Source: Rhyacichthys aspro (lineage: Eukaryota > Chordata > Actinopteri > Gobiiformes > Rhyacichthyidae). Taken from it: DNA of 64,000 bases. The stretch covers positions 1,181,276-1,245,275 of the forward strand of contig CM072163.1 of NCBI GenBank assembly GCA_036850595.1, written 5' to 3'. The stretch's first letter is position 1. Each line of letters opens with the position of its first letter. The notes beneath the pieces are model-generated. The model saw nothing but the letters and a program-made list of their open reading frames with translations. It did no database searches and was not told the origin of the DNA. Positions 11,496-22,407 of this stretch are shown here, piece after piece. A program made the position numbers and the translations under genes.

Positions 11496-12919
11496 CTTAA
11501 TTCTGTAAAAGCAGACACAGACTTTACTTTTTATTTGTTTGTTGTAAAGTCTGTGTTAAGTTTGTGTCAGTTTCTTGTTTTAACTCCTTTTTTCAGCCTT
11601 GAGTTTTTGAACATTATTCTTTTTCTCTTTTGTTCCTTGTTTTTTTTTGTTCTTTCTCAAAAACCTGGACAGTTTTTTTCTTCCAGGTTTAGTTCTGGAC
11701 TTGGTTCAGGTTTTATTGCTGCTTTAATCTTTACTCTTTGGTTTAATCCTGGTTCGAGTTTGTTCTTGTTGTTTGTGGTTTTGTGTTTATCATCTTTGAA
11801 CAGAACTAATGTCACATTCAGCAGAGTTTATCTGAACCAAGAGATAAACTGAAAATATGTGATGCAGGCAGATTTAGAACATTTAGAACAACATCTTCTG
11901 CTGCAAATGGAAAAATTAAACTTTTAATCACTGTTTACATCGTATTCATGGCCATCTTGTTGTGACTCTTTGGAGAAGTTGAGGTGTTTTTTGTCTCATC
12001 TCTTGATACGTCCCACTCAGGTACTTCTCTGACTCTTCTTTAGGTTTAGTCTAGTTTTTCTGACTCCATTTGAATCATATCTCTCTCATTTCCTCTAAAC
12101 TCACAAACAGAAACCAGAGCAGAACCAGAGTCTGTTTTACAAACAGCTGCAGCGGCTCAGATCCTTGAGAAAGAGTTGCGTGTGAAAGCACATGACGCTT
12201 CAGTTTTGTTATCGCTCTAGAACATTGGTGCTAAAAGTGAGATGCTGTGTCAAGTTTTACAAATGTGTGCCTTTATTCTGAATAAAAGAATAAAAGAAAA
12301 AAAAATCCAAGAAAAGAGGCAGAACAAATACAAAATACATTTTAAATTTATGTTGAAAGTAAGACTTAGACTAAACTATTTTGGCTTGTGCTTTACTTTC
12401 ATTTCGAGTCTTAATTCTCAAACCTTTTCTAAATAAAGTAAACATCCTGTGACATGTTTTTTTTAACAGGAAGTGGTTTTGTGTTGAGCCCACTTTAGCG
12501 TCTGTAAACAACACACTCTAGAGGTTATTTGTGCAGATGTTGACTCCACTCGGAGCCCATTATATTTGCTCTGATGGAGTGTTTATGCTGGACAGGTTCA
12601 GCAAAAACACACTGTACTTAATTCCTTTAAGTAATGATTAATTAAGTTATTTTAGTCTTGGCTTTGTCTGATTGGACGAGAGATAATCCTCACTTGAAGA
12701 AATGAGAAGTAAAATTAATTAATTCTTTTTTCTTGTGATAAATGTCAGTGACTCGCTTCATGAATTTAAACATTGTATTTATCGTCTACGCTGCATTAAA
12801 CACAAGCAGAACCTGTACAAACTCAAATATTGAGTCTAAATGAGAGGAAACTGCTGCAGCATGAATTTAATGTTGAGAAAGATGGAAATCCTGCAGCAGC
12901 TGTACCTCCAGCCTCTACC

Positions 12920-13050
12920 TGCTTAGACCTGGTCTAGACCAGGTCCAGACCAGGTCCAGACCAGGGCCAGACCAGGTCCAGACCAGGTCCAGCCTCTACC
13001 TGCTTAGACCAGGTCTAGACCAGGTCACTCAGACCAGGTCCAGACTCTCG
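12920..13050 (+). repeat. Short CCAGGTCCAGA array
   Basis: About ten units of GACCAGGTCCA in NLR intron 1. The equivalent at 23858-23905 in copy 2 has fewer units, another length difference between the two copies. Confidence 0.7.
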
Positions 13051-14564
13051 CTGCTACAACAGGATTTACTCTGATTTAGATTCAATATTAACACTGAGTT
13101 TAGAAAAGTCTGCTTCAAATACGGTTTATTTCTCAAACTTCAGTGTCTCTTCGATGTGAACCAGGCTCAAGACTCATTAAATGCATTTTGTTTTTCCACG
13201 TGTCAGAGTCTGGAAGATAAGTCCCTTTTTTAAATAAACTCAAACAGAACTGAAATGACTCAGAACTGAACCTGGGACTGACCCAGAAGACTCCAACACG
13301 AGTCAGTGTTGAACCCAGAATACACTGGGTTTATTTTAAACTTTGTCTTCTTCTAGAGTCTATTTTTAGTTAACACTGTAGAAACTGTAGAAGTACAATA
13401 AATGAACTAAAACCAGATCTATGTACCTTCTTTGTTTTTTTTATAATGTCCCCCAAACTTTTTTAGTCTCAAAATAAAACAAAAACTGTCATTTTTTAAC
13501 CATATTTTATCATAATTTTTCAGAGTTCACTTTTTAGCTTATTTCCATTGCACTGGGCTTTTTCTGTGCAAAATAAATAATAGATTCAAACAGAGTGAGG
13601 GCATCTTTCCAAGAAACAATGACTCAGTTTAATCTGGATCGAGTTCAAGATCAAACCCTTAAACCTGTTCTAAACCATGTGCTGTTATTATAGTTATTAT
13701 TTATGGATCTGGGCGTGTCGACATGTTGTAATGGTTTGAATCTTCAATTATCTCCTCTTCGTTAATCACTGTGTGACTGAAGCCAGTATTTATCTCTGTC
13801 TCACGTTGCCTCACTTTACTTTCTTTTTTTGAGCTGTTTCTCTTTAAAAACATGTCCAGAGCTGAAAACACACTTTCTCTGTTTTATCTGCAGCCATTAC
13901 TTCCTCATTGTCAGAGTCGACCAATGAGAACGCAGTGATTGGCCCAAGCTCTATTAATATCTTCGATAATAATAAAGCCAAGATGACGTCTTAAAGTTCT
14001 GTTTTTTCAGATGATTCCTGTTAAAGTATGAGATTATGGATTCAACTGTTAAAACATACTAATACATTTCACCAAACTGAAGTTTAGCTGCGACTTCACT
14101 GCTTGAGTTCATGAGTTCACAACGACACACTCTAGTTTTGAGTGGAGCTAAAGACACACTTTCACAATGACAGGTGCTAACCACGAGTGAAAGATCAAAG
14201 GCCGTGACCTGAACTGTTCTGTCAAATAAAAGCACAGCAAAAGAACAGCTTTACAAAATAAAAGCCCAGGAGTGACTATTGTAAAAGCAGAAGTTGGATT
14301 TGCTTCTAAACAATTATAGAATTCTTTTTGAAGCATCTTCTTTTTGTCTCTTGTTTGTTACAGAAACGATGCACTTCTCTTTCCCCTCGAGTCCTGGATC
14401 CTCTTCGAACGGTGAATTTAAGAATCATTTTGTCTGAAACTGAAGCCAAACAAAAGCAGGTTAAAGGTCGGTCGCCGTTTGGTTTTATTACTTTTATATG
14501 TGACTTTTGTTGGGATCAGACCAACAGTCGATGTCTTTACACAAAAACTGATCTAACTGAGAAG

Positions 14565-14595
<31 letters not shown>

Positions 14596-14674
14596 TGAGA
14601 CGAAACGAGAAAAGAAGCAGTTCTTATTTAAAAGCAATGAGATCTGCCCAGGTTCGATTCTTCACCAGAGTGAG

Positions 14675-14780
14675 TATCAATCAATCAATCAATCAACTTT
14701 ATTTATACAGCACTTTTCATTCAACTTAATGCAACTCAAGAGTTTAAAAACAATGGTGGATTTGCTTCACTTTATTTCAC
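14675..14780 (+). repeat. Dispersed teleost repeat fragment
   Basis: TATCAATCAATCAATC followed by ACTTTATTTATACAGCAC and a tail, a sequence type I recognise as very common in fish genomes, probably a retroelement or SINE tail. It is repeated at 25520-25625 as part of the duplicated block. It begins just after the donor of NLR exon 2. Confidence 0.5.
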
Positions 14781-15299
14781 TCAGAAAATAGAAAAGAATA
14801 AAATAGAGTCAAACAAATGTAAAAATAAATAAATAAATAAAACACTAAATAAAAGCCAGACTAAATAAATACGTTTTGAGTTCATGTTAAAAACTGAAGG
14901 AAGCAGCAGGAAATGTTTCTGGTCAAATATGTTCATGACTCCTATCATTGTTTCCACATGTTTCCTGTTTGTTAGAGTGACCTTTGACCCGGGCCTAGGG
15001 TCATTCTCAGGATGTTTCTCTGTTAAATGTAAGAGACGTTGCTGAAGGTGTAAAACAGATCAAGAACTGATTAATGTGAAGGAAAGTGTTGCTCAAACCT
15101 TTTCTGCAGAGCTCGGTTTGTTTTGACGATGCAACTTTTTCTTTTGAATAAAGTCAGAACCAACAACAATAATCTCACAATCTGCACCATTTTTATTGAA
15201 GAGAAACTCTACTCTTTATCTTTATCTTTATCTTTATCTTTATGAACTGATGAATAACACATGTTTGAATAACTCTGGTTTCAATATTAGAGCAATAAT

Positions 15300-15530
15300 C
15301 CAACTAAAACCTGTTCAAATCCAACTAAAACCTGTTCAAATCCAACTAAAACCTGTTCAAATCCAACTAAAACCTGCACAAGTCCAACTAAAACATGTTC
15401 AAATCCAACTAAAACCTGTTCAAATCCAACTAAAACCTGTTCAAATCCAACTAAAACCTGTTCAAATCCAACTAAAACCTGTTCAAATCCAACTAAAACC
15501 TGCAGAAGTCCAACTAAAACCTGTTTAAAG
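15300..15530 (-). repeat. Minisatellite family B, inverted, NLR intron 2 (copy 1)
   Basis: About 11 units of CCAACTAAAACCTGTTCAAAT, the reverse complement of the dek intron 7 unit. The copy 2 equivalent (26190-26345) has fewer units. Confidence 0.85.
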
Positions 15531-18500
15531 TTAACAAAAAGGTTTTATTTGCCGTTTGAAGGCCACGTTTAAACCCTGAGCCTGGTTGTGAACCCAGAGA
15601 GAACCCACTCACAGATTTGTGCTAACCTCTATTTTATATCTGATCGTTTTTTGAAGGGTTTATTTATTTATTTTCGTGATTAAAACTCAATGATTCAAAG
15701 TGAACTCTGTGTTCTTCCTTTTGGAACCAATAACCACTCATTATCAAACCTGTTGTTGTCGGTTCTTTTGAAGAAAAGATGGCGTTCTGTTATTAGTTTA
15801 TGAGCTTTTAGTTTTTATTGTTGTAAAAAACGATCTGTATTTATAAAGTGATGTGTTTCAGGTTCAACGAAGAGGAAACAGTAACCAGAGAAAACCTGAC
15901 GAAACACCAGCTCCACAGGTAACGTATGAATGTAATGTGTTTATGGAAATGAAATAAAAACAGAAAGTCAACATAAAACAGGTCTCGACCAACGAGACGT
16001 TCAGGGTTCAAAGAACAGAGCAATAAATGTTATCGAGGACAATAAAAAATGAAATAAAGCTGACACTGGTTTGGCATTTCTGGGAAAATTACTGGAGCAC
16101 AATAAAACTAAAGGAAGGTTCAGCATAATGCAAATATTAAACTGTTACATACTTTAAGCCTCTTTATTCCCTTTGGAAACACAGACAGAATGGGTTTGAG
16201 TTCATTTGGAATAATATAAGAATATCTTTATAGTTTCACACATTATCAGCAAAGATCACGATAAAAAACACTATAAAACTCAGTAGAATAAGAAAATAGA
16301 ATAAAAACAACCCTCCATCAGGTTCTAATGTTGAAGGAACAGAAACACACCTTTATATTAAAATAAAACACAGCAAAAATCGTTGTTTATTTTTTTCTGC
16401 ACAAATATCATGAGACTGTTCTGCTGCTCTCGGGGGATTATTGGTCCTGAGCAAATATTTGTCTTTTGAAGTCAGCTGAACGTCTCAAACACAGACAGTC
16501 GACTGTATATTCCATAAAATAAAAGCAGAAATGAAAGAGGATGAAATCTTTGATCATAATCCATTTTAATTTAAATAAAAACAACTACAAACTGAGGCAT
16601 AAAGTCAAACTGAAACCATTTAGAACCAGTTAAAGTCCAAATAAAACCAATTAAAACCTTTCAAACATCAACAAAAACACCATAAAGTTCAACTAAATCC
16701 TCTTTAGACCTGTTCAAGTCCAGCAAGAACCACTTAAACTCTATTAAAGTTCAACTAAACTCTGTTATTATCCAGACGGAATGTGAAGGAAGGAACTGAA
16801 ACAATGGATGGGTTTGGTTTCTCATAAACAGCTCAGAGCTTCCTGTTCAGACTCTGGCTCCAAACCCAGTCCTTCTTCTCTTTTAATGAATCTATTGTTA
16901 GTTTTACAAAAGCTCGCTCTCAAAAGAGTCTCTTCAACACAAAACATGAAGACTGCCATAGAAATATTACATGTGAACTTGTGAATGTCATTATTAACTC
17001 TAGTCCTCATCAAACATAACAAATATTTATGAAAAAATGCTGACGGGAAACAAGTGGAACTATTTACTTTAAAAGACATAAGAACGACTTGTAATAATCG
17101 TGAAATATTACATTTCACTCCAAAATACTCCCAACCTGGACACGTTTATTCCATTTGCATCAACACAGACAAAGTTAGGCAAAAATAAAACACAATAAAG
17201 TGTCCAGGACGTGAGGGTTTAGTGAAAGTAGATCAGTGTGAGCTGCTTTTACCAAATATGGTCATCACTTCTGGTTCCTTCAACCCACTCTGGCTTTGTT
17301 CACTTTAGAATATTTTAGTTTTGAACACATCACATTTGTGTTTTGTTCAGAACTTTGACTCTAGTCTTTCATTTTTGTATCTTACGCTAAAACAGAGACA
17401 TTTTAAGCTTAAGCTCCTGGTTGTGTTTTAGTGTAAAAGCTTCCTGTCTGATCTTTAGACAAATGACTTCTTCTGAAAGTGAAACTCATTTTGTGGAAAC
17501 AGGTGTTGCCCGTGAATCCGAGAGGTTTTTTAACTGTTGCCTCAGTCTCTTCAGGCTCAGAGGAACTAAACTCACTTTAAAAACTCTTCTAAATGTGCCT
17601 CATGTTGAGTAAAGACCTGACTGTTGTGTTTTAGCTTAACTCTGAAGAAGAACGATCTGAAACAGGGCAGAACAGCGCCCCCTAAAGACATGGATGAGCC
17701 TCTGAATCAAGATTATTCCATCGCTTCAGTTTCAACTCAAAGGTAGGTTAAGACTGTGCAGTACATCACTCCAGACATAGCACCTGTCAGGTTATATATT
17801 TATAATGTTTGATTTAGTATTTGTTTAATAAGACTGTACTGTAAAGAGAAATAGAAGGAAAAAACACAGTATAATAGCCCTTCGACAATTATTTGTACAA
17901 AAATAAAACTAATAATTCAAAGGAGCCAGTCCTGTGACAAAGAGAAGAGAAATGAGAATAATGATGACAGCTCTGGAGTTTATTTATCGATGAAAGAAGA
18001 GACTTTAGATTCAACTTTATCTCCAGAACATCCCCGAAAAAGACATGGAGATAATCTCAATGGATCTTTTCTTGGATGAATTAAGGTTAAATAAAAAGAT
18101 CTACCACCGTGTGATGAGGAGAAGAAACAGGGAACAATACTCAAAGCATTCAATACACAACACAATAAACTGAGGTCTGGGCTCTGTTTAGATTCCATAT
18201 AATAATAATAACTATATAATAATATTACAAGTTAAACCTACTTGAGACTCGTCTATAAAACACTTTCTTGGTCCCAACTAAATATGTTGTGTTTGTATTG
18301 ACAGCAGAGCCATGAAAAGGAGCAGATACACCTCTGAACCTGGGTCTGAACCTGGGTCTAAACCTGGGTCTAAACCTGGATCTTCTGTGTCGTCCGTGAG
18401 CTTCGTGTCTGATTCATCTCGAGGTCAACCGCCGTTGTTCAGCAACACATCGACTGAGTAAGAACATCAATAACACAATAACACAACAACACAATAACAC

Positions 18501-18560
18501 AATAACACAACAACACAATAACACATAAACCATAAAGATAAAAGCTCCTGACTGTTCCTG

Positions 18561-18727
18561 GTGTTTACTGTGTTTACTGTGTTTACTGTGTTTACTGTGT
18601 GTGTTTACTGTGTGTACTGTGTGTGTTTACTGTGTGTGTTTACTGTGTGTGTTTACTGTGTTTACTGTGTGTGTTTACTGTGTGTACTGTGTGTGTTTAC
18701 TGTGTGTGTTTACTGTGTGTACTGCAG
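18561..18727 (+). repeat. TTTACTGTGTGTG array abutting a splice acceptor (copy 1)
   Basis: Units GTTTACTGTGT and GTTTACTGTGTGT run directly into the acceptor GTACTGCAG of NLR exon 6. In copy 2 the same array is about 870 bp (29569-30437). Confidence 0.85.
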
Positions 18728-18894
18728 ACTGATCAAAGACATGAAGAGGATGAAGATGTGGTCTGGTGCTTCGACTCAGTCCAGAGACAGCCCCTGTGTT
18801 CAGCCCAGAATCACCTGAAGAAGAGTGAGACTATTGTTAATATTATTAAGAGAAAGATTAAATGTAGTTCACTTTGTCAAACAAGTAAATGTGT

Positions 18895-18994
18895 NNNNNN
18901 NNNNNNNNNNNNNNNNNNNNNNNNNNNNNNNNNNNNNNNNNNNNNNNNNNNNNNNNNNNNNNNNNNNNNNNNNNNNNNNNNNNNNNNNNNNNNN
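18895..18994. other. Assembly gap of exactly 100 N
   Basis: One hundred N, the usual placeholder for a gap of unknown size. It lies precisely at the junction of the two duplicate copies: copy 1 ends in NLR intron 6 and copy 2 begins inside the dek intron 10 array. Confidence 0.97.
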
Positions 18995-19105
18995 CTGCAG
19001 GAGGGGTGGATACAGGGGGTAACGGCTGCAGGAGGGGTGATTACAGGGAGTAACAACTGCAGGATCCAGACTGAAGGGTTAATGTCTGAATCTGGTCTGT
19101 TTCAG

Positions 19106-19638
19106 GTTTTTGAGACTTATTCTGATCACGACCTCAGCAACAAGAAGGACTTCATCAAACAAACTGTTAAATCTGTGAGTCCCTGAACGCATCATTTATT
19201 CAAGAAATTAATCTAAAAATGTCCTAAAACACTTTAAAATCTGGTTCAGTCCAGTTTTAGTCTTGGTTTAGTCTTGGTCTATTTCTTAATTAACCCAATA
19301 ATATGTGAATTAAACTAAACCAAAACCACAAATCCTCTTTTTCTGATTCAGGATCAGTTCAAACAGAAATGGTTTGGTTTAATTTTGACAGTGTCTGTGC
19401 TGCCCTCTGCTGGACACAGTCGGAAATATCTGGACTAACAATGAAAAAGAACAGCTACTTTTAAACCTCATAAACTTGAACAAAAGCGTGTATCGTGGAC
19501 TAACTCTAAACAGAAGACTGTGATTTTGTGTCTGATCCTGATTGTTTTCTTTTCTGTTTATTTTAATTGTGATATTTTTCTCATAAATCCTAATAACTGT
19601 TGTATTTAATGTTCTTTCTCCTGCAGCTCATCACATGA
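19106..19638 (+). pseudogene. dek: Duplicate of dek exons 11-12 (3' end only)
   Basis: Exon 19106-19174 and terminal codons 19627-19638 (Leu-Ile-Thr-stop) are identical in coding sense to dek 7913-7981 and 8435-8446, with the poly(A) signal at 19871-19876. There is no upstream dek sequence except part of the intron 10 array after the N gap. It carries no disabling mutation, which argues for an assembly duplicate or a very recent duplication, not a decayed pseudogene. Confidence 0.85.
19400..19413 (-). promoter_or_regulatory. CTCF-like motif, second copy
   Basis: Same CCAGCAGAGGGCAG core as at 8208-8221, carried along in the duplicated block. Confidence 0.4.
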
Positions 19639-19914
19639 ACGTCTGCAGCAGAAACTCCACACACTTCTTCAGTTTGTTTTTATCAGTTCCATCGTCGACT
19701 CTTAGTGAAGCTTTTTTATTAACGTTTTGTAAAAATAATGTTTTGTGTTAACGTCCGGCTTCAGTTCGAGCAGATTTAATGTAAATATGTTGGTTTTGAT
19801 AAAGATATTTTTGGAAACTCACTTGATTCTGTCGCTTCATTTGGATTTAAGTTTAAAAAATAAACTTTTTAATAAAATCCATTCAATGTGTCATCCTTTA
19901 GTTCAACAAAGCTC

Positions 19915-20337
19915 AGACCTGGGTTAGACCTGGTTTAGTCCTAGTTCAGACCTAGTTTAGACCTGGTTTAGTCCTAGTTCAGACCTGGTTTAGTCCTGGT
20001 TTAGACCTGGTTCAGACCTGGTTTAGTCCTAGTTTAGACCTGGTTTAGACCTGGTTCAGACCTGGTTTAGTCCTAGTTCAGACCTGGTTTAGTCCTGGTT
20101 CAGACCTGGTTTAGTCCTAGTTCAGACCTGGTTTAGTCCTAGTTCAGACCTGGTTTAGTCCTGGTTCAGACCTGGTTTAGTCTTAGTTTAGACCTGGTTT
20201 AGTCCTGGTTTAGACCTGGTTCAGACCTGGTTTAGTCCTAGTTCAGACCTGGTTTAGACCTGGTTCAGACCTGGTTTAGTCCTAGTTCAGACCTGGTTTA
20301 GACCTGGTTCAGACCTGGTTTAGTCCTAGTTTAGACC
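19915..20337 (+). repeat. Minisatellite family A between dek 3' end and NLR promoter (copy 2)
   Basis: About 38 units of CTGGTTTAGAC / CTAGTTCAGAC, a shortened version of 8705-9612. Confidence 0.88.
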
Positions 20338-20855
20338 GGTTTTGAACTCTCCTGTTTTCAAACTGCATTTTTTGTTCTTGAAACTTTAATAAAACTGTGT
20401 AACTCTGACACAGTCAAATTAGCTAAAATACTTTCACCTTTATTTTTATAATTGATGTAATTTTTATAATTGATGTAATTTTTTAATTGACTAAATAATA
20501 TAACTCTTGATCTAATTGGAGTTATTGGTCTATGTTCGGAGCAGCTCTTTTGGTCTAATCCGGTTTCCAGACGCACACAAAAACATCTTAGAATAAACAG
20601 TTATTTATTCTGAAACTTACAATTTTACTTTTTAAATTGTGTAAATTTACCGTAATGTCTGTAATAATGCTCCCATTTTGATGAAAATCTGGAACAAACA
20701 CAGTTTTGTTTGTTGTGTTTTTAATGTTGACTGTTCTGACTCGTGGACAAGACTCACTTCAAAAACAAAACAGAAACAAACTCTGCAATAATAACATAAG
20801 TTTAATTTTGTCAACAGAGAATTTTAAAAATACCAAACGGTAAAGTCAGGAAATA

Positions 20856-20992
20856 CTTTCACTTTCACAAGCTCCTCCTCTTTATAAAACTTGTTTACTT
20901 CTAAACGACCAGTGTTATCTCAGTTCAGTTCGTCCTTGGATTCTCTCTGTTTCAGACTCTTCCCTCTTTTTTTTTGTCTTTGCTGTGACACG
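20856..20992 (+). promoter_or_regulatory. NLR A promoter with ISRE-like element, TATA box and leader exon
   Basis: ISRE-like CTTTCACTTTCAC at 20856-20868, TATAAAA at 20883-20889, and a leader exon from about 20914 to 20992 with donor CACG|GTAAGACT. This is the copy contiguous with the rest of NLR gene A. The ISRE core lies about 15 bp upstream of the TATA box, which suggests control by IRF factors (inference). Confidence 0.6.
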
Positions 20993-21902
20993 GTAAGACT
21001 CTTCTCTTTCATTAAAAACAAACTGTTCATGTTTTGGTGCAGTTTTAAAACTGAAAACCCTTAAAACTGATGCAAAAACTTTGCAGATGCTTTGTGTTAT
21101 TTATCATTTATCATCACTTCTTCATGTCTAAGTGTGTTTTAAGTATTTATTTATGTAAATACAGTCTTCGTCCAAACTCATGCACAAAGGCTGGATTTGA
21201 CATGTTCTCATTTGCCTTAAATGGAAACAGTCTGATAATAAACTCTGATCTCAGAGGATCTGTTCCATAAACAAACCCAGTTCCTTCCTGTTTTTGCAGT
21301 TGAACCACTTTGTTTAGAAGCTCTGCAAAAATAATTAAAACATGAATAAAACTTACGACGCCTGACTTCTGTCTTGAATCAGTCCTGGTTTTATTACATT
21401 TATTACTCTTTTTGGTCATTATTCTTTATCTCTGTCTGTGTCTGAGCTGCTGTCATTAATGAAGCTGATGAAGGCTGCAGACAGAGCTGTGTCTGAAGCA
21501 GTTATTTTCACAAAAATAAATCATGTTTAAACAAAAGGGTCCAAAGTCTGAAAAACAGTGGAAAACCAAATGTAAATCGTATCTGAACTAAATAACCTTT
21601 CAAACAGCATTATCAGGTCCATAGTGTTTATCCTTTGGATAAGTATAGTCTTTGGTAATAAAGCTATAATAGTGTTTCTCTCACTGGCGACACCTGCTGG
21701 AAGAATAAAGAATAAAACCGACTGGAACAGTGCCATTAACAAATGTCTCCTTCAGGTGTGACATAAAAGGTGAAGTAAACTGTAAAGTTTTTATTATTTT
21801 ACAAAATGTACAGTGAAATAATTCTGAATCAAATCAATATTTGTCAACATTTTTATAGTTTACTTTTTACATCCACATCAGTTCTGCAGCTCTAATAACA
21901 GA

Positions 21903-22407
21903 CTTAGTCCTGGTTTAGACCTGGTTTAGACCTGGTTTAGTCCTGGTTTAGTCCTGGTTTAGACCTGGTTTAGTCCTGGTTTAGACCTGGTTTAGTCCTG
22001 GTTTAGTCCTGGTTTAGTCCTGGTTTAGACCTCATTTAGTCCTGGTTTAGACCTGGTTTAGTCCTGGTTTAGTCCTGGTTTAGACCTGGTTTAGACCTGG
22101 TTTAGTCCTGGTTTAGTCCTGGTTTAGACCTCATTTAGTCCTGGTTTAGACCTGGTTTAGACCTGGTTTAGTCCTGGTTTAGTCCTGGTTTAGACCTGGT
22201 TTAGTCCTGGTTTAGACCTGGTTTAGACCTGGTTTAGACCTGGTTTAGTCCTGGTTTAGACCTGGTTTAGTCCTGGTTTAGTCCTGGTTTAGACCTGGTT
22301 TAGACCTGGTTTAGACCTGGTTTAGACCTGGTTTAGACCTGATCTAGTCCTGGTTTAGACCTGGTTTAGTCCTGGTTTAGACCTGGTTTAGACCTGGTTT
22401 AGACCTT
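21903..22407 (+). repeat. Minisatellite family A in NLR intron 1 (copy 2)
   Basis: About 45 units of CTGGTTTAGAC / CTGGTTTAGTC, longer than its copy 1 counterpart at 11190-11495. Confidence 0.88.

Larger units (their letters stand above)
14364..18824 (+). pseudogene. Orphan 5' exons of the NLR gene (duplicate copy 1)
   Basis: Exons 14364-14669, 15862-15918, 17635-17742, 18305-18457 and 18728-18824 match NLR A exons 2-6 of copy 2 but lead only into the N gap, with no NACHT exon attached. The main-frame ATG is at 17690. The coding minisatellite in 18305-18457 has 4 [E/K]PGS units against 16 in copy 2. The last exon lacks two single bases relative to copy 2 (in CCAGAG-ACAG and CAGCCCC-TG), which shifts the frame to a stop shortly after. 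Because this lies within 100 bases of the gap, low-quality contig-end sequence is as likely as a real mutation. I read this as the alternative haplotype's 5' half, not an independent pseudogene. Confidence 0.75.
7802..18894 (+). repeat. Copy 1 of an 11-kb duplicated block
   Basis: This stretch matches 18995-30607 along its length: the end of the dek intron 10 array, dek exons 11-12, the family A array, and NLR exons 1-6 with their introns. Differences are scattered single bases (for example GTGGCTGATCC near 8336 against GTGTCTGATCC near 19527), small indels, and changes in minisatellite length. This copy stops at an N gap. The pattern looks like two alleles placed in tandem. Confidence 0.9.

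Noticed and set aside
11535..11852. 105-codon hydrophobic ORF present in both duplicate copies (also 22444-22761)
   Set aside because: Its presence in both copies only reflects the duplicated block. It lies in a T-rich NLR intron and has no domain or splice support.
16822..17118. 98-codon minus-strand ORF (also 27765-28061)
   Set aside because: Intronic, no family resemblance, and its conservation is trivial because the two copies are nearly identical throughout.
19106..19638. A second functional dek gene
   Set aside because: Only the last two exons are present, directly after an assembly gap and inside a block that is duplicated base for base.
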